Source: Muscardinus avellanarius
Lineage: Eukaryota; Chordata; Mammalia; Rodentia; Gliridae
DNA length: 64,000 nucleotides
NCBI GenBank assembly: GCA_963383645.1
Contig: OY726562.1
Span: 1,307,001-1,371,000, forward strand
Reading direction: 5' to 3'
The position numbers and the translations under genes are program-made. Shown here in pieces: positions 41,973-55,060 of this stretch (position 1 is the stretch's first letter; every line of letters starts with the position of its first letter). The notes beneath the pieces are model-generated. The model saw only the letters and a list, made by a program, of their open reading frames with translations, made no database searches and was not told the origin of the DNA.

Positions 41973-44900
41973 TCCTCTACTTCAGCTGCTCAGAAAGCGA
42001 GGCAAAGCGTGACGCAAGTTAAGTCCCATCCAGCAGAGTGGAGTCAGAACGTGGACTGGCGGGAGAGGCTCGCATCAGTGTAATCACTTGCACACGCTCT
42101 CAGTGCCCCAAACGAGGAATGAGACCGCGCGCCCCACAGATGTCCACCCGACCCGCCTCCCCCGCAGGAGCCCACCGTGAGCAGGGACGTGTGTCAGCAC
42201 CACGTGGAAGCCCAGCAGAGAGGGAAGGGCATTAAATTAAAAAGTTCAATTTATGTGAGGGAACAAAAAAGAAAAGATCCAGACGAAGAGCAGATTGAAT
42301 TTTCCGAACTTGAATTCCTTCGTGCCTCCCCAACGTGTACCATTATTTCTACAGTGAGCGTGTTCACATAACCTCCTGTCAGAGAAACAGAGAGAGAATC
42401 TAAATGTGGTATTTCCAGTTGCTCTGAAACCGGACTTTTGCTAATGTAGTATTCACCACCATGGTGGATACCCTGGGCCTTTCTCTGCCTCACGAGGCTG
42501 CCTGTGTGTTTAATGACCCAGCTGGAGGACATGGTTGTAGCATAAACTCTGAAGCCACTGCAAGTTGCCACACACAGAAAAGCAGACACAAGTCTCGGGG
42601 CCACGCCTGGGCCCGGCGTGGACCTCTAGCCAGCTCTGGGCTTTGGTTCCTCCCCTCAGTGTCCCCGCACTGAGGTAAAAGCCATCAGCCCCGCCTCCAG
42701 ACACAGAAACCCGACTGAGAGATATGGCTGTCTGCCCCAGGTGAGCGACAAGTCAGTTCTTGGGAAACTCCAAGTTGGTGTTGTTGCCAATGGTCTCCCA
42801 AACATGTCCTGGTAAGAGCTTTGCAAGAGTTGTGTTGAACTCAAGAGTTCAGGCAAGCATCAGTTCTTTAAAAACAGAAAAAGCTTTGCCTAAATATTAT
42901 GGACAAGTTTGTGTAAATATATATAGGTCTAATACGTACATGGTAACCAATAAGTATGCTGTTATATAATACACATGTGTCTAAGCCTTAAACATGTAAA
43001 ATGGTCGATGCAACTTTTGGAATTTAGGCCATACATATTGAGTACCTTTCACATTAAAAAAATCTCTGCATTCCCCCCACACCCCAAAAAAGAAAAACAA
43101 AACAAACAGAATGAAAGCGACGCTCTAGATGTCTTCTTGGGCCTTCCGTAGGAGCTAAGACTCAGAAAATGGAAGTTGATGTTGATCTCATGAGTGCCAT
43201 TTGCATGAAACTGGTTTTCCTAAATGTGCTTTTTGGAGCCTAAAAGCACACGTTTTCCTAAAAGCCCTGTCTTAAACCTCTGTGACTTCATCCACCCAGT
43301 AAATATGAATTTCACTTAACACATTGCACATAAACACAGGGTCGAGAGGCCCCCCTTACTAGAAGAAACTCAATTACGCCGATATTCAGACACCCAGGGT
43401 GACTCTGATGTTTACTGGTTTAAAGAAATATAATTTATGAAAAACTGGCAAAGTTTTATTGACAATAAATAAATGAGTAATCTTTATGAAAATAATCACG
43501 ATGATCTATGGTTTTCAATGTGTCATGAAAAATATCCACCCAGCTCTTCAAAACAGATCCCTCTTCTGCTGTCAAAACACCTCTAGAATTACCTGCCCCA
43601 CAGTGTGGACAGGAACTCTATCGCTGTTATGTACTCTACCTTCCCAGAACAGTTTAATTGAGGTTCAGGTAAGAAGAAGGTTGAAAGTAAAGAGGCCAAA
43701 AGAATTGTAAAACTGCTGGTGATGTCATAAAAGAGATCATTTTCGTTTTTGCTTACCACACGCACTGCCCTGCTCCAACTGAAACATCTACGTGGCACCC
43801 CATAAACATCTTTACACGTCTTTCCCCTTTACAAGCAAAAATTCGCTGGGCTTTGGAGGACTTTTAATAGCCAGCAGATGTTTGGCTGCTAGATGATGCA
43901 TCTGGAAGGGAATTCACGTGGAAAGAAAAAAGAAAACCTAAAGTTTAATTTTCTTAAAGTACACCAGTGTTTAACATATGTGTGTCTGAAAGCCAGCGCA
44001 CTGTCGCTAGGAGGCGGTGGCCTTGAGGACAGGTGACTGGCATGGGGTGGGATTGAACACAGCCGAGGGCCGCTGACGCTACCAGTCTATGCCGGCTAGA
44101 AGGGCTTCATGAGAACAGAGATTCATTCTGTTCTCTTGAAATACTCCCTGCTTCAGGCAGGAATGGGTCATAATAGCTTTCCTTCCTAGGTTATCATTTA
44201 ATTTTCCTAATGCAAAATCCATTTTCTTTAAAAAAAATTACAGTAAACATTAGGTCAGAGAAACATCTGCTTTGTCAAAATTAAAGAACTGGAATTATAA
44301 AGAATGGCTGACCTGGGGATCACTGCTTTGAAAACCGTGTGCTTGAAAATGACACTATGGGTGGGTATAAAACTGCAAAAGAGAGTATTTACTCCAATCA
44401 TCCCTACCATGAGAATCAAAGTCCTTTCTCCCACTCTGTCACTCTCCCATTAAAAGGAAACTCAGTGTAAAATTTACATCATGTCAACATGGGATGCCTC
44501 AAGGGACGGAAAGTTCCTCCCCTGCGGAAGAGAAGCCTGAACTGGGTCTCCCTTAGCCAGGAGCCAGTGCAGGGGAGGAGAGGGCAGCAGACTCCGCGGT
44601 CTCTCTGCCCCTGCCCCGTCTGCCCTCCTCCCTGGTGCTCTCTTCTTTGCCACTTCCCCTGATGCAGAGACCAGACTGTGGTGCAGGCCAGTCCTAGTGT
44701 TAACTCCTGAGTCACCTTCTGTGCATCTTAGATCCCTGAAAAGATCAAACCTTCTCTCTGTGTCACAGAAGCACGCATTTTTTTTAAACCACTGTAGAAA
44801 GACAATGTTCACTGTTAAATTCTGTGTCCCTTTTAGTGTTGGTAAAGAGGATCTGAATACAGGTGTGTGTTGCTGAATGAAAAAACAATTGTGTGACTGG

Positions 44901-45089
44901 TATTTGATCGCCTTCAACGCTAGGTTGAGACTGAGTTTAATGCCAGGGAAAAGGGGTGTTTCACAAGAACTAACACTTCTGAAGCAATAGAGTGGGTCTT
45001 GGGTGCCTACAGGAAGGCCTTGCCAGCCTCCTTATGGAAGGAAACGGCTGCGGCACGCATAACGGGTGACATTAAACCAACACACGGTT

Positions 45090-45170
45090 CCTTTCTTCCT
45101 CCTTCCTCTCTCCTCTTCCTTCCTGTCTTCCTCTTTCTTTCTCTCTTCCTCTCTTCTTTTTTTCTGTTTC
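45090..45170. repeat. Homopyrimidine (CTTC)n tract
   Basis: About 80 bases of C/T on the plus strand: tttcttcctccttcctctctcc and onward. Confidence 0.9.
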
Positions 45171-45559
45171 TTCCTTGTCTTATGCCTTTGTTTTTAATGT
45201 CTGTAGTATTTCAGGAGTTGTCAGTATACTTAATCTTTTGCACCATTGCTCCTGTGATGTAAATTTCTATTTTATTACACTTTACAGAAGTTGATCCGAA
45301 GTCGATCAAAACTGATAACAGACCCACCACCGTGTGCTGAGTCTTTCCCTTGATGTGGATAAGGCTTACTGAGGAGTCAAGACTTAGCACAGAGCACAGT
45401 TATAACAATAAAGCGCAGTGCATAACAAGGTGGTGAATTTCCTACCATCAAAGGCTAAAATACTTAGCACAGATAATGAAGAGAAGTGGTTCTGAGCAGT
45501 GGGAGATAACGAAATTTTTATATTTATTTGAGCTTCTAGTCTTCCCCCCCGTTGATCCA

Positions 45560-46335
45560 TTTTAAACACTGTTGCTCAGCAGGGAGATGCAAATCAAAAC
45601 TATACTGAGATTCCATCTAACACGAATCAGAATGGCAATCATCAAGGAGACAAACAGTAAATGCTGGCAAGGATGTGGGGAAATTGAAACTCTTCTACAC
45701 TCTTGGTGGGATTGCAAATTAGCTCAGCTGCTATGGAAATCAGTGTGGAAATTCCTCAGAAAGTTGGGAATGTATCCACCATATGACCCAGCTATACCAC
45801 TCCTGGGTATCTTTCCAAAGGGGCCAAAATCAGAAAATTGCAGTGATATATGCATACCCATGTTCATAGCAGCATAACTCACAATAGCCAAATTATAGAC
45901 CCAATTTTGGTGTCCATCAACAGACGAATGACTTGCAAAATTATGGGCTAGACACACAATGAAATCCTACCCAGCAATCAAGAAAAATGAAATAGCATCA
46001 TTTGCAGGAAAATGGATGGACCTGGAGAACATTATGTTAAGTGGGATTAGGCAGTCACCGAAAGTGAAGGGTCCTGTGTTCTCTAATATGCAGATGCTAG
46101 GGAGTAACTGAGATATCAGGAGTTCAGATACTGGAGGAGAAACCCCAGCGGAGCCAGGGAGGTGGTCTAGGGGAACGGAGGGGGGAGAGGGAGGATCAGT
46201 GAGAAATCGCTTCCATTGACATTGTATACCTATGTGAAGATATCAATGTCAATCTAATACCCTGTGTGGGGAAGGGGTGAGAATGGGGAGGGAGCCGGGA
46301 AGCCCACCAAGTGCCGTGTGCATGTGTGTCACTGT
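45560..46335 (+). mobile_element. L1 3' end: ORF2 C-terminus and 3' UTR
   Basis: The open part encodes the ORF2p C-terminal region with [19 protein letters not shown] and YPPYDPAIPLLGIF. After a stop near 45877 the L1 sequence continues (atggatggacctggagaaca) into a G-rich 3' UTR ending gtcactgtattatgatgt. It is a 5'-truncated, inactive copy. Confidence 0.9.
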
Positions 46336-46344
46336 ATTATGATG

Positions 46345-46870
46345 TGAGAATATTCACCATAGCCAAACTATGGAACCAGCCAAGATGTCCATCAACAGAT
46401 GAATGGGTTATGAAACTGGGATATGTACACAATGGAATTTTACTCAGCCATAAAGAAGAACAAAATTACATCATTTACGGGGAAATGGATGGAAATGGAG
46501 AAATTTATGCTAAGTGAGATTAGTCAGTCATGAAAAATAAGAAATCAGATGCTCTCCCTATTATGCAGAAGCTAGGGAGAAAATGGGTCATAGGAGGAAC
46601 TCTAGATGAAGAAGGAGACACCATAGATGAGCAAATAAGGCGGCCTGAGGGGATGGGAGGGGAAGAGGGAGACTCTCTAATGCACATGATGTACATTAAC
46701 AAACGTATCAAAGTTTATCAGTCACTAAGCCAAACATGAGAAGGAGGGAGGGGGAGGGACTGGGGCAGGAATTGGGGAAGGGCAAAATGAGTGATGTGTG
46801 CATGTATGTTTCCACCATCTTTACCCGATAAGATGTATAACCACAATGCACCAAAAATAATTAAAAAATA
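46345..46870 (+). mobile_element. Second L1 3' end in tandem
   Basis: Starting again inside ORF2 (TIAKLWNQPRCPSTDEW), it runs through ggtcataggaggaactctag and ends aaccacaatgcaccaaaaataattaaaaa. It is better preserved than the copy just upstream, so it is a separate, later insertion. Confidence 0.9.
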
Positions 46871-47623
46871 ACACGGTTGCTCTAGCCAACCCCTATTCAA
46901 AACTCTTTATATCTCTCCTGTCCACAGTCATGATCTTCATATTGGAGGTACATAAGGGCTTCCCCCGGCGAAAAGCTCCTCACAGACAAAGAACCTGAGG
47001 AAGTCCCCAGACCCACACCACCCAAGCCCTTGTATTTTTTTTAAACTCTAACTTGAAAGGTGTTCTAAAAAGGACTTTTTACCAACAGAGAAACACTGGC
47101 CTACCGAGTGAATTCTTGGAGATTCTGTTTCTGCTGTGAGACACCCAGGGAGCTTCCTTTCTCCTTGGTAGTACACTGGGAGGACCATCCCAGCCCTCCG
47201 CCTTCCCGCCGCGGTGTCTACACACGGTTTGCGTCCGCCTGGGACTCTTCCCAGCTTCTCCTCATCAGGAGTTATGTCCCACCTCCCTTCGCGCCTCTCT
47301 ATTCTTTTATCTAGAGACCTCCCCTGATTGCCCAAAGCAGTCTGTTGTCGCCTCTTGTTGAGGCAAAACCACCACACGGTAAGCTTGGGCAGGCGCATGG
47401 CTTTTTACCTCGCAGAAGGACACAGAAATCTACCAAATACCTTAAAAATCAGACAACTTCTATGGCCTACCATGCTTCCTGCCCTTTGAATGTGCTCCCA
47501 GCCCACGCAGGTGCCCACCGCCTTCTCCTTGTCTGCTTTGCACATGTTCCCCCCGAGAGAAGCCTCTTCTACCCTTTTCTAGAACTGAGAGGCCTGTGGC
47601 ACCAGGCACGGTGCTCTGATTAC

Positions 47624-47709
47624 CTCTCACAGTCTTCACGCTGATGGCTGAACATCACCAGGCTCTTCCTGCGGTTCTCGTCTCTGCTTATGAGCTGTCC
47701 ACATGGAAT
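47624..47709 (-). CDS. TNIP3: TNIP3 upstream exon, extended form (predicted; possible start M inside)
   Basis: The exon has 86 bases, phase 0 in and phase 2 out. The acceptor is outstanding (atatttttttcttttag before ATTCCATG) and the donor GAGAG followed by gtaatc is good. Its two leftover bases (AG) plus the first G of the exon at 20249 make an Arg codon, and the frame runs on without a stop. The translation starts IPCGQLISRDENRRKS and continues V-M-F-S-H-Q-R-E-D-C-E. The internal ATG (G at -3) could be the start of a longer protein, or the frame could continue from further upstream. Identification rests on splice signals and phase, not on recognised homology. Confidence 0.5.
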
Positions 47710-48349
47710 CTAAAAGAAAAAAATATATGTACATGTACATATATATAAAAATAAAAATATATACATATATACAGGACATGAGGCTCAGACACGTCTCAAG
47801 GGAAGATAACTCTGTCAGTCATCGGGGAGAAAAAACACCTGTTACATGTGTTTCTCATCAAAGGCCATATTTTTATTCTCATGTCTGTTCTCAGCCTGCA
47901 AGAAGGTAGACCACAAACCTTGCCTTCTGCCTAGTGTCATTCAAAGGCAGAACACAGCTCTAGACATGGCCTCCGTCTTTCCCTTAAGGATGATGCTCGT
48001 GACCGGCAGAAACTGTCCAGGAGCGAGAAGGCTGGGCATTCCAAGACACGAGACAAAGTGCAGCAGTTGTCAGACTGATAACTGTCATTCAGTTAGCCAA
48101 GACGGAGTTTCCCAGGGTGCCCGGCGGCCAGTGACCCTGAGGTCTTTTCCCAGGGTGCCACTTAACCCAGCTTTTTCTCCAGCTAAAGTTGGTAATTATT
48201 TTCCATGACCTTCAAGATAGCCTGAAAACTAGGAATGAGATCATTCAAACAAAAGAGAGAGGAACTGTGTTTAAGACACAGGGGTTTTTTATGTCCTATT
48301 TTTTCTACTTAATATTAATTGCGACTTAAGCACCAAACTGTGGTCACAC

Positions 48350-48471
48350 CTTCCACAGACAGCACAGTTTCTCAGACGTTTGACAGTGGAATCTTGAGTC
48401 TGAAGGATCTGAAGACTTGTATATGTTTTAAAAGCCAACTCCTGCAGGCAATTAACACATTTTAAATGCAT
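48350..48471 (-). CDS. Tentative alternative TNIP3 5' exon
   Basis: An open segment of 122 bases (phase 0 in, phase 2 out) ends GGAAG followed by gtgtga, and it too would leave AG to join the exon at 20249. Translation includes CVNCLQELAFKTYTSLQ. The acceptor gactagtttccag has a poor pyrimidine tract and the donor is mediocre. It may be an alternative to the exon at 47624-47709 or simply chance. Confidence 0.2.
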
Positions 48472-49805
48472 CTGGAAACTAGTCATTACTCTGATCCCAG
48501 TAGAAAATTTAGGGAGTTAAGTCTATGGGAAATATGAAGACAGCTTGTCTGAATTTTATGAGTTTCTGTTGAATTGTAAAAACAACCAAAAAAAAAAAAA
48601 AGGTTGTTTGCTAAAATGCTCCAAGAAGGATTCTTTTTAGTCTTTGGCAGGGCTAAAACCCCGCATCCCGTGGGAGGGAAGGGTGGCTTTTTACTTCATT
48701 GTATTTCCAGCTTGTGACAGCTGTGTAAGTCTTCTGCTACCACCCTGGTGGCCCATCCCCAGATAAAAGCAAGTGCCTCGGGACAGTGGCAGACCACCAA
48801 CCACAGCTGCCTCAAGTGCAGATCGCCCACGCCTGGCTTCCTAGGGGTGCTCAGGGGACCCTACGCAACGCCACAGGGGCCCTAGAGAGACGAGCCGTGA
48901 CGTGCTGCCCGAGGGGGGAGTGACCCGCAGGAAGCGCTGGCCTGTCGTTTCTGGAAGAGCAGCTTCACAAAGGAATTAATGAGCCGAACAGAATTGCAGT
49001 AACATGATTAAAGAGATCTTTAGTTGTTCCATTGCATCAGCTGAGAACTCTAACTCCGTCATCTTACCAGAGAGGAGGGAAAGCCAGGGAGGGCCAGGAG
49101 TGGCTCGTGGGTGGCTGACCAAGGGCCAGGGGCCACGGCCTTTCACACAGGGCCCTTGGTTTCTCTGCTGCCAGATAGAACATCTACAGATAAAAACTCA
49201 AGGTTGAAATGCAACTATGTTCATCTTAGCACTCGTTTTCTAAAGTAATATAATACATTTTTATATCACTAATGAAACCTCACAAAAATATAGGTCTTAG
49301 GGAAGTATATTATTTGAACTCTGGTGCTTAAAAAAAGTGGTGCATAGAAAGGGAAATCTCCATAGTTAAAATTGTATATCTTAAAATTCACAGATAATAC
49401 CTCTGAGGCTCTGAAAACAAATTAGATACTGATAGTATCAAAGGTATAATTTTTACCAAATACTGTATATCCTTTCTAAAGGATCTTTTTGTAAGCCAGG
49501 ATTGTATACCTATCATTCTATCCGGGAAGTAAAAATATGTACTTGGAGTCATCAGAAAAGTCAATATCCAAAAGTAGTTATAATCTGCACTTGTTTATCG
49601 GTTTCCACCAGAATTCTTTTCATTGTCACAGAACGATGGTATTTTGCCAACTGAACAGTAACAGGCCATTGTCAGGGGGAAAAGCCACTGCAGTAAGAGG
49701 GCGTCCCTCTCAAGTAGCATCAAGTAAATGACAGGAGCCCAGTCTGAACACCCAGAGCCTTCTCAACGCCAGGGGCTTGTGTTTTAATCTTAGAGAAAAT
49801 TAAAA

Positions 49806-50004
49806 GCCGGCGTGGTGGCTCACGCTTGTCATCCCAGCATTCGGGAGGCTGAGACCGGACGATCACGGTTCGCGGACAGCCTCAGCTACTTAGTGAGGCC
49901 CTCTGCAACTCAGTGAGACCCAGTTTCAAAATAAAGAATAAAAAATAGGGCAGGGGCTGTAGCTCGGAGGTCGAATGCCCCTGGGTTCCATCCCCACACC
50001 CGCC

Positions 50005-50034
<30 letters not shown>
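49806..50034 (+). repeat. B1-dID SINE with AAAAG tail
   Basis: gccggcgtggtggctcacgcttg to ggttccatccccacacccgcc. Confidence 0.92.
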
Positions 50035-50037
<3 letters not shown>

Positions 50038-50865
50038 CTAACAACTTCAGAAATTTCACAGAACTCGACAGGTGTGTTTGTGCCCCTGAAGGTCACCTCC
50101 ACTAGTTATGAGCCAGGTTGGCACTGAGACAGGGCATGAGGAATGTTGCTGCAGTTCTGTCCCCTGGAACTCTGCACTGAGCAGAAAAAAATACAGAAGC
50201 CGTCTACCCTGGAGGCTGGGAAATTCCCAAGTGTCCATTGATGGTGAGGGGATCAGCCCAGAGGCAGCAGCAAATCCCTGCTGGGAGATGTGGGGACCCC
50301 GCGGGCAGACACCCCAGGTCCAGGAGCGCGCTGCAGGCCTCATCCACCGTGGGTCACAGATGTCCTATGCGGCGCAATTCAAAACATTTTGACCATGCTA
50401 AATAAGGGTGGAACAAGCCAGTTAGACGCAGCGAGCTTTCATAAACTAATTGCAAGTGGTGACTGCAGTGGTGAGAAGGTGAAGGAAAGTCGGGCACCTG
50501 GCCCCTTTGCCTTCACCTGCTCCGGCGCACATCTCCGGTGCAGATATTTTCTCCTGAAGACTTAGAATAGAGTCAGCTTGCTCAGCCCTGGCATGTGGGC
50601 TGTGCCTACTGGGCTCCCATTTTTCTGTCAAGTCCTAAACAACAGGCAACAGAAAACAACCTTGTCTCTCAGGTCCTCCGCTGTGTAGGGTCGTCTGAGA
50701 AGATCTGCTTTGCTCAGACGCTTTCATGGCTGGGGTCACGGGCTCTGAATCTTTGTACGAATCTTTGTTTGTAGGAGGCATAGCGATAACACCTGTATTC
50801 TATGCCAACGGAGCTTCTCCTGTTAATTAAGTACTGAGATCGCTCTTCTAAAATCACTTCTAAAG

Positions 50866-51058
50866 CCAGGCACGGTAGTGCACCCTTGCAGTTCCAGTAT
50901 TTGGGAGGCCGAGATAGGAGGATCACAGGTTCGTGGCCAGCCTCGGCAACTTAGTGAGAGCCTGTTAAAAAAATATATATATGGTGGGGGATGTAGTTAA
51001 GAGGTAGACCGCTTCTGAGTTTAATTCCCAGCACCAAAAGTAAATAAATAAATAAAAT
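50866..51058 (+). repeat. B1-dID SINE
   Basis: gccaggcacggtagtgcaccc to gtttaattcccagcacc and an AAATA tail. Confidence 0.85.
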
Positions 51059-51256
51059 TACTTTTAGAATACATGACATACTCTTTTATAAAAATTTCTG
51101 GACAAGGTTTAATTACCCGATTAAGGGGGGGATGTAATCACACTCGATTCCCGGGACTCCGAGGGAAGCCAGTGCACACGTGCACAGCTCATGCAGTAGT
51201 TAGTTGGTGCCTGGTGTGTAGTAGTTCCTTGCCTTGCTTAACTGTGTTCTGAATTA

Positions 51257-51450
51257 GCCAGGTGGGTGGTACATGCTTTGTAATCCTGGTAACCGAGGGG
51301 CTGAAACGGGATTGCAGATCCAAGGCCAACCTCTGCAACTTAGTGAGAGTCTGTCTCACAATAAAAAAATAAATAAACAGGACTGAGAGCACAGCTCAGA
51401 GGTAGCGTGCCCCTGGGTTCAATTCCCAGGATGGATTAATTGATTAATTA
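51257..51450 (+). repeat. B1-dID SINE, diverged
   Basis: gccaggtgggtggtacatgc to gggttcaattcccagg; tail a TTGATTAATTAA motif. Confidence 0.82.
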
Positions 51451-52217
51451 ACTTTGAACGGGCACATGGTAGTTAGGCATATTTATGGGATGTGGCGTGA
51501 CATTCCAATATACTCCAAGCCATGATGCTCCGGAGGCAGGAGGGAGCGACGGTGGTCAGCTCACCATCTGCGCTCCTGGCCAGCCCAGGGAGCTTGGTGT
51601 GGAGGCTGGCATAGCATACATTATTATTTCTAAGGCTCTTAGGACTCTAAACTTTTATCTCTAATATTCCCAAATGAAGATACAAAGGCTTGCATCACCA
51701 GTTGAGAAAAATAGGATGGTGAGGCTCAGGGCCCCAAAGCTGAGTTTCCTGTCTTCATAGCCGTAGGGCCCGCGTGGTGGCCAGCTCAGGGAGAGCGTCG
51801 AATACGAATGAAGGGCGGTACCTCACTGTGCCAGGGGGACCATCCAACGGAAGGGCAACGACACTGACACGGACGCACGTGGGGATGGTAGGACCTACTG
51901 TAGCCAAAAGAGACATCTTTAGTGCGTTATTTACACTGTGTCATTTTACCCCTTTTAGTATCAACAAAATTTGAAACCAGAAAAATTAAAATTTTATTTA
52001 AAATTGTGTTATGATGTTGTCTTCCTTGTGAAGGCAAGTCTGAACTTCGTACAACGTTTAGGATCAAAAGATTGACCACTGAAGGCCACAACAGGAAGAG
52101 CGCCTGCGTGCCCCAGAGCATCCCCTCCGGCTGGAAGCAGGCGCACAGATCTTGGTTTCCATCACTTAATTGCTGTCTCCTTTCTCTTCCTCTGCCCGTC
52201 CACTTCCTCCACTTCAC

Positions 52218-52330
52218 AAAGGAATCCCCATATTGCTGAAGAAGCAGCTGCTGTTTAATTTCACCGAAAGCGGCCCTGGATTCTTGGATGGACTGCAGCA
52301 CATCAGCAAAGCTCATGAGTTGTTTGATTG
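52218..52330 (-). CDS. Tentative first coding exon of extended TNIP3
   Basis: An ATG at 52316 opens a helix-forming segment starting MSFADVLQSIQESRAAF and continuing with Gln/Leu-rich KQQLLLQQ. A donor-like GATTCCTTT followed by gtgaag (52217) is exactly at a codon boundary, the phase needed for the exon at 47709. The acceptor cttctgcttaag is modest. The Kozak context is weak (C at -3). The composition looks protein-like, but I recognise no homologue, so this is a candidate only. Confidence 0.35.
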
Positions 52331-53462
52331 CTTAAGCAGAAGTTTACACAATCTACAGCTCCAAAATAACCCAACTTTAGAGGATAAATTTCCTTTTGGA
52401 AGTAAACCAGAGTGACGAGTTTTCCCCCAGTTGTGGTGACAGCTGTTAATGCGCTTGGATTCCTAATGTCAAGCTCGAGGGCTTGGGCACGTTAAAAAGC
52501 ACAAAACTCAGTTTACAGACCTTGAAAACATCACGATAACAGTTGCCCGAGTGTTTACTATTGTCTAAGTCTGCTGTGCCGGCCAAGTTTGTGTTACAGC
52601 CCTGGAATGAGTCAAAACACAAGTGCAGTCAAGGCATGACACCTTTACTTAAGACAGAAGGCCCTGGAGGCTGACAAGTGATTTTTATCTATATAACACA
52701 TGCTTCCCTCTGGGCACACAATCTCAAGCTCATAATACTTACCCAGACAGTCTGCTTCACTTAATATCTGCCTTTACTTTATTTAAAGTTAAGTGTTAGC
52801 CAGGTTCAGTATATTTTGGATGGAATGTAAGTACTAGACCATCATTGGATTAGCTCTGTATATGATAACTAGTAAAGATTCGCTAAGATAATGTGCTGAA
52901 AAATACAGATATGCAACACATCTACACTTCTACACACAAAGCATCCTTTTCAAGTGATATTCTGGAATTTAGGAATACCTTAAAAGCTTTCACATAACAG
53001 AACCATAAGAACTGAGTTCATCAAAAAGTAGCCTAAAGCCCGGATTCGTGAAGAATGCCACCTCAGCTCTCTGTGACCTGAGACGAGAGCTCGCCGTTCA
53101 CCCAGCCTTGCTGCAGGTGAGCACCTACTGGATGTCATGTGGCCTTCTGGACCACGAAGCCCTCCGTGAACGTTAGTTTTAGTTTCCTTACAAGGGAACA
53201 GGAATGTTAAGGCTCGATGCAGTCTAAAATCAGGAAGGCGTTTACATGTTTATGACTCTTGTTTTCAGTCTCTTCTATTTGTCTTTCCCACATGCAGCTT
53301 AAATTTGGTAATTGGCCTTTCTTGGATATTTCCCAGATACTCAAATTGACTTGTATAGAAACCATAATTTTCCCACTTTTCTGTATTCATGCAGCAACAG
53401 CATATGTTTATTTGGTTTAAATTATGTAAATGCAAAAAAGTAAATTAAGAAGTAGCTTCAGC

Positions 53463-53651
53463 TGGGCGTGGTGGCACACGCTTGTCATCCCAGCATTCGG
53501 GAGGCTGAGACCGGAGGATCACGGTTTGAGGCCAGCCTCAGGTACTTAGTGAGGTCCTCCACAACTCACTGAGACCCTGTTTCAAAATAAAGAATAAAAG
53601 ATAGGGCTGGGGGTGTAGCTTGAAGGTTGAATGCCCCTGGCTTCCATCCCC

Positions 53652-53704
<53 letters not shown>
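53463..53704 (+). repeat. B1-dID SINE with (CA)n tail
   Basis: gctgggcgtggtggcacacgc to ttccatccccagtaac followed by a (CA)n run to 53704. Confidence 0.93.
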
Positions 53705-53705
<1 letters not shown>

Positions 53706-54589
53706 CTTCAGAGAACAAATTGAACAGACTCTTGCTAATGGCTTTGCTCTTGTCTGAGGAAGAGGTAAATGACGGCCGGGCTGTCACGTGCTGGACAGGG
53801 GGTCATGGCAAGGCTCGCCTGTGCGGCGGAGGCGGGGCGGGGAGTTGGAGAAGGAGCGGTCCTCACGACAGAAAACGGGGGGCCAGGACTGTCACGCCAG
53901 TCGGTGACAACAGGTGATGATGTGCTCGTCTCTTTTCTGAAGGCAATAAAATTTATTTTTTGAAAAAGCAATGTGACGGAATAAGACGCAACAATGGGCT
54001 TGGAAATGTGTTTACTTTAGTAAGTTCCCTGGCTTTTGTAATGCTCACAGCCTCTTTGTAGCCGAGGTGTGGATGAAGAGGAACTTTCTTTTTAAATCTG
54101 TGCTGTCACTGGCAAAGAAAATCAAGTAAAGAGAAGCACTGGATTAAAAAACATCTGTTTGGGTTTTAGTTTGGGCTTCAGAGCAATTCTTAAATTAACT
54201 AGATGTATAATTTTGAGCATATCAATTGTCTACTTCCTCCTAAAGAACCAAGCAGAGCATCTGTTCGGCTCCACGACTCTGGCTGGATTCTGTGACCATC
54301 ACTGCCCACACTGTCAGCCCGCGTAGGACCGTGGTGAGGACCGCTACAGCTAGGGTGCCGGGAACTCGGACTGCCCACGCCGTTGCTCTTCCAAGTAGAT
54401 TGCAGCAGCCCGGGGCGACTTGGAGAGTGAGCTGGGCAGCCAAGGGCCCGGCGCTTACTCATGCTGACTGCTGAGATAGCCGTGTGCGTCCGTCCACTTG
54501 CCAGAGCCGCTCACCCACCTGGACCCCGCTGGCGACATCCCTGGTCTGCCCCTCGCAGCCTGTGGCTTGCCACGGCCTGCTCTCCACGC

Positions 54590-55060
54590 ACAGTCCACCA
54601 TGCTTTTTCTCAAAACACAGGACTGATCTTGTCGTGTCCCCTCTTCCCAGCCCCACCATAAAAACACCTTTGTGGCTTCCCACTAGAGACAAAGTCCTAA
54701 CACAGCAGAAGGGCTCAGCATTTCTCTGATAAGTCAGTGCTGCCGTGCCGTGTGGGACAGCTCTTGCTGGGCGGGAACTTTCCATTCATTTCCCCGAGTC
54801 ATCGTAGCGTCGAAAGCCGCCCGACTCTGCCCCAGAGGCACCGTCAGCCTCCGCGGCCTCCACCACTGCCTCCCTGTTTCCCGCAGGTGCGGCTGCTCCA
54901 GCCATATCATCTTCCCACTCGCTGTTCCTTCTCCCGGGACCGTTCTCTCCCTGGCGAGCAAACCTTGCTGGTGTTCTGCCTTGCGTACGCCCCCTTGATA
55001 AGCACCCTCGTGAGGCCGGGCGCTGCCTCGCTGACCCCTGCTCACTGCGATTGCGCTTCA
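54590..55060 (+). repeat. L2-like relic
   Basis: actgatcttgtcgtgtcccc, tttgtggcttcccactagagacaaagtcctaac, and cactcgctgttccttctcccgggaccgttctctccc follow the order of an old L2 3' region. Several short ORFs here are products of the repeat. Confidence 0.5.

Larger units (their letters stand above)
20250..47623 (-). other. TNIP3: Large 5' intron of extended TNIP3
   Basis: About 27 kb with no exon I can support. Contents are SINEs, L1 pieces (20551, 27811, 38762, 39760, 45560 and 46345), the duplicated block at 22.1-22.5 kb, a 28-bp minisatellite (30721-31004), a possible LTR (32860-33512), MIR relics and purine tracts. The stretches 22.5-24.8, 28.1-29.1, 37.0-37.5 and 41.0-45.5 kb show nothing recognisable beyond short chance ORFs. 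Confidence 0.6.
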
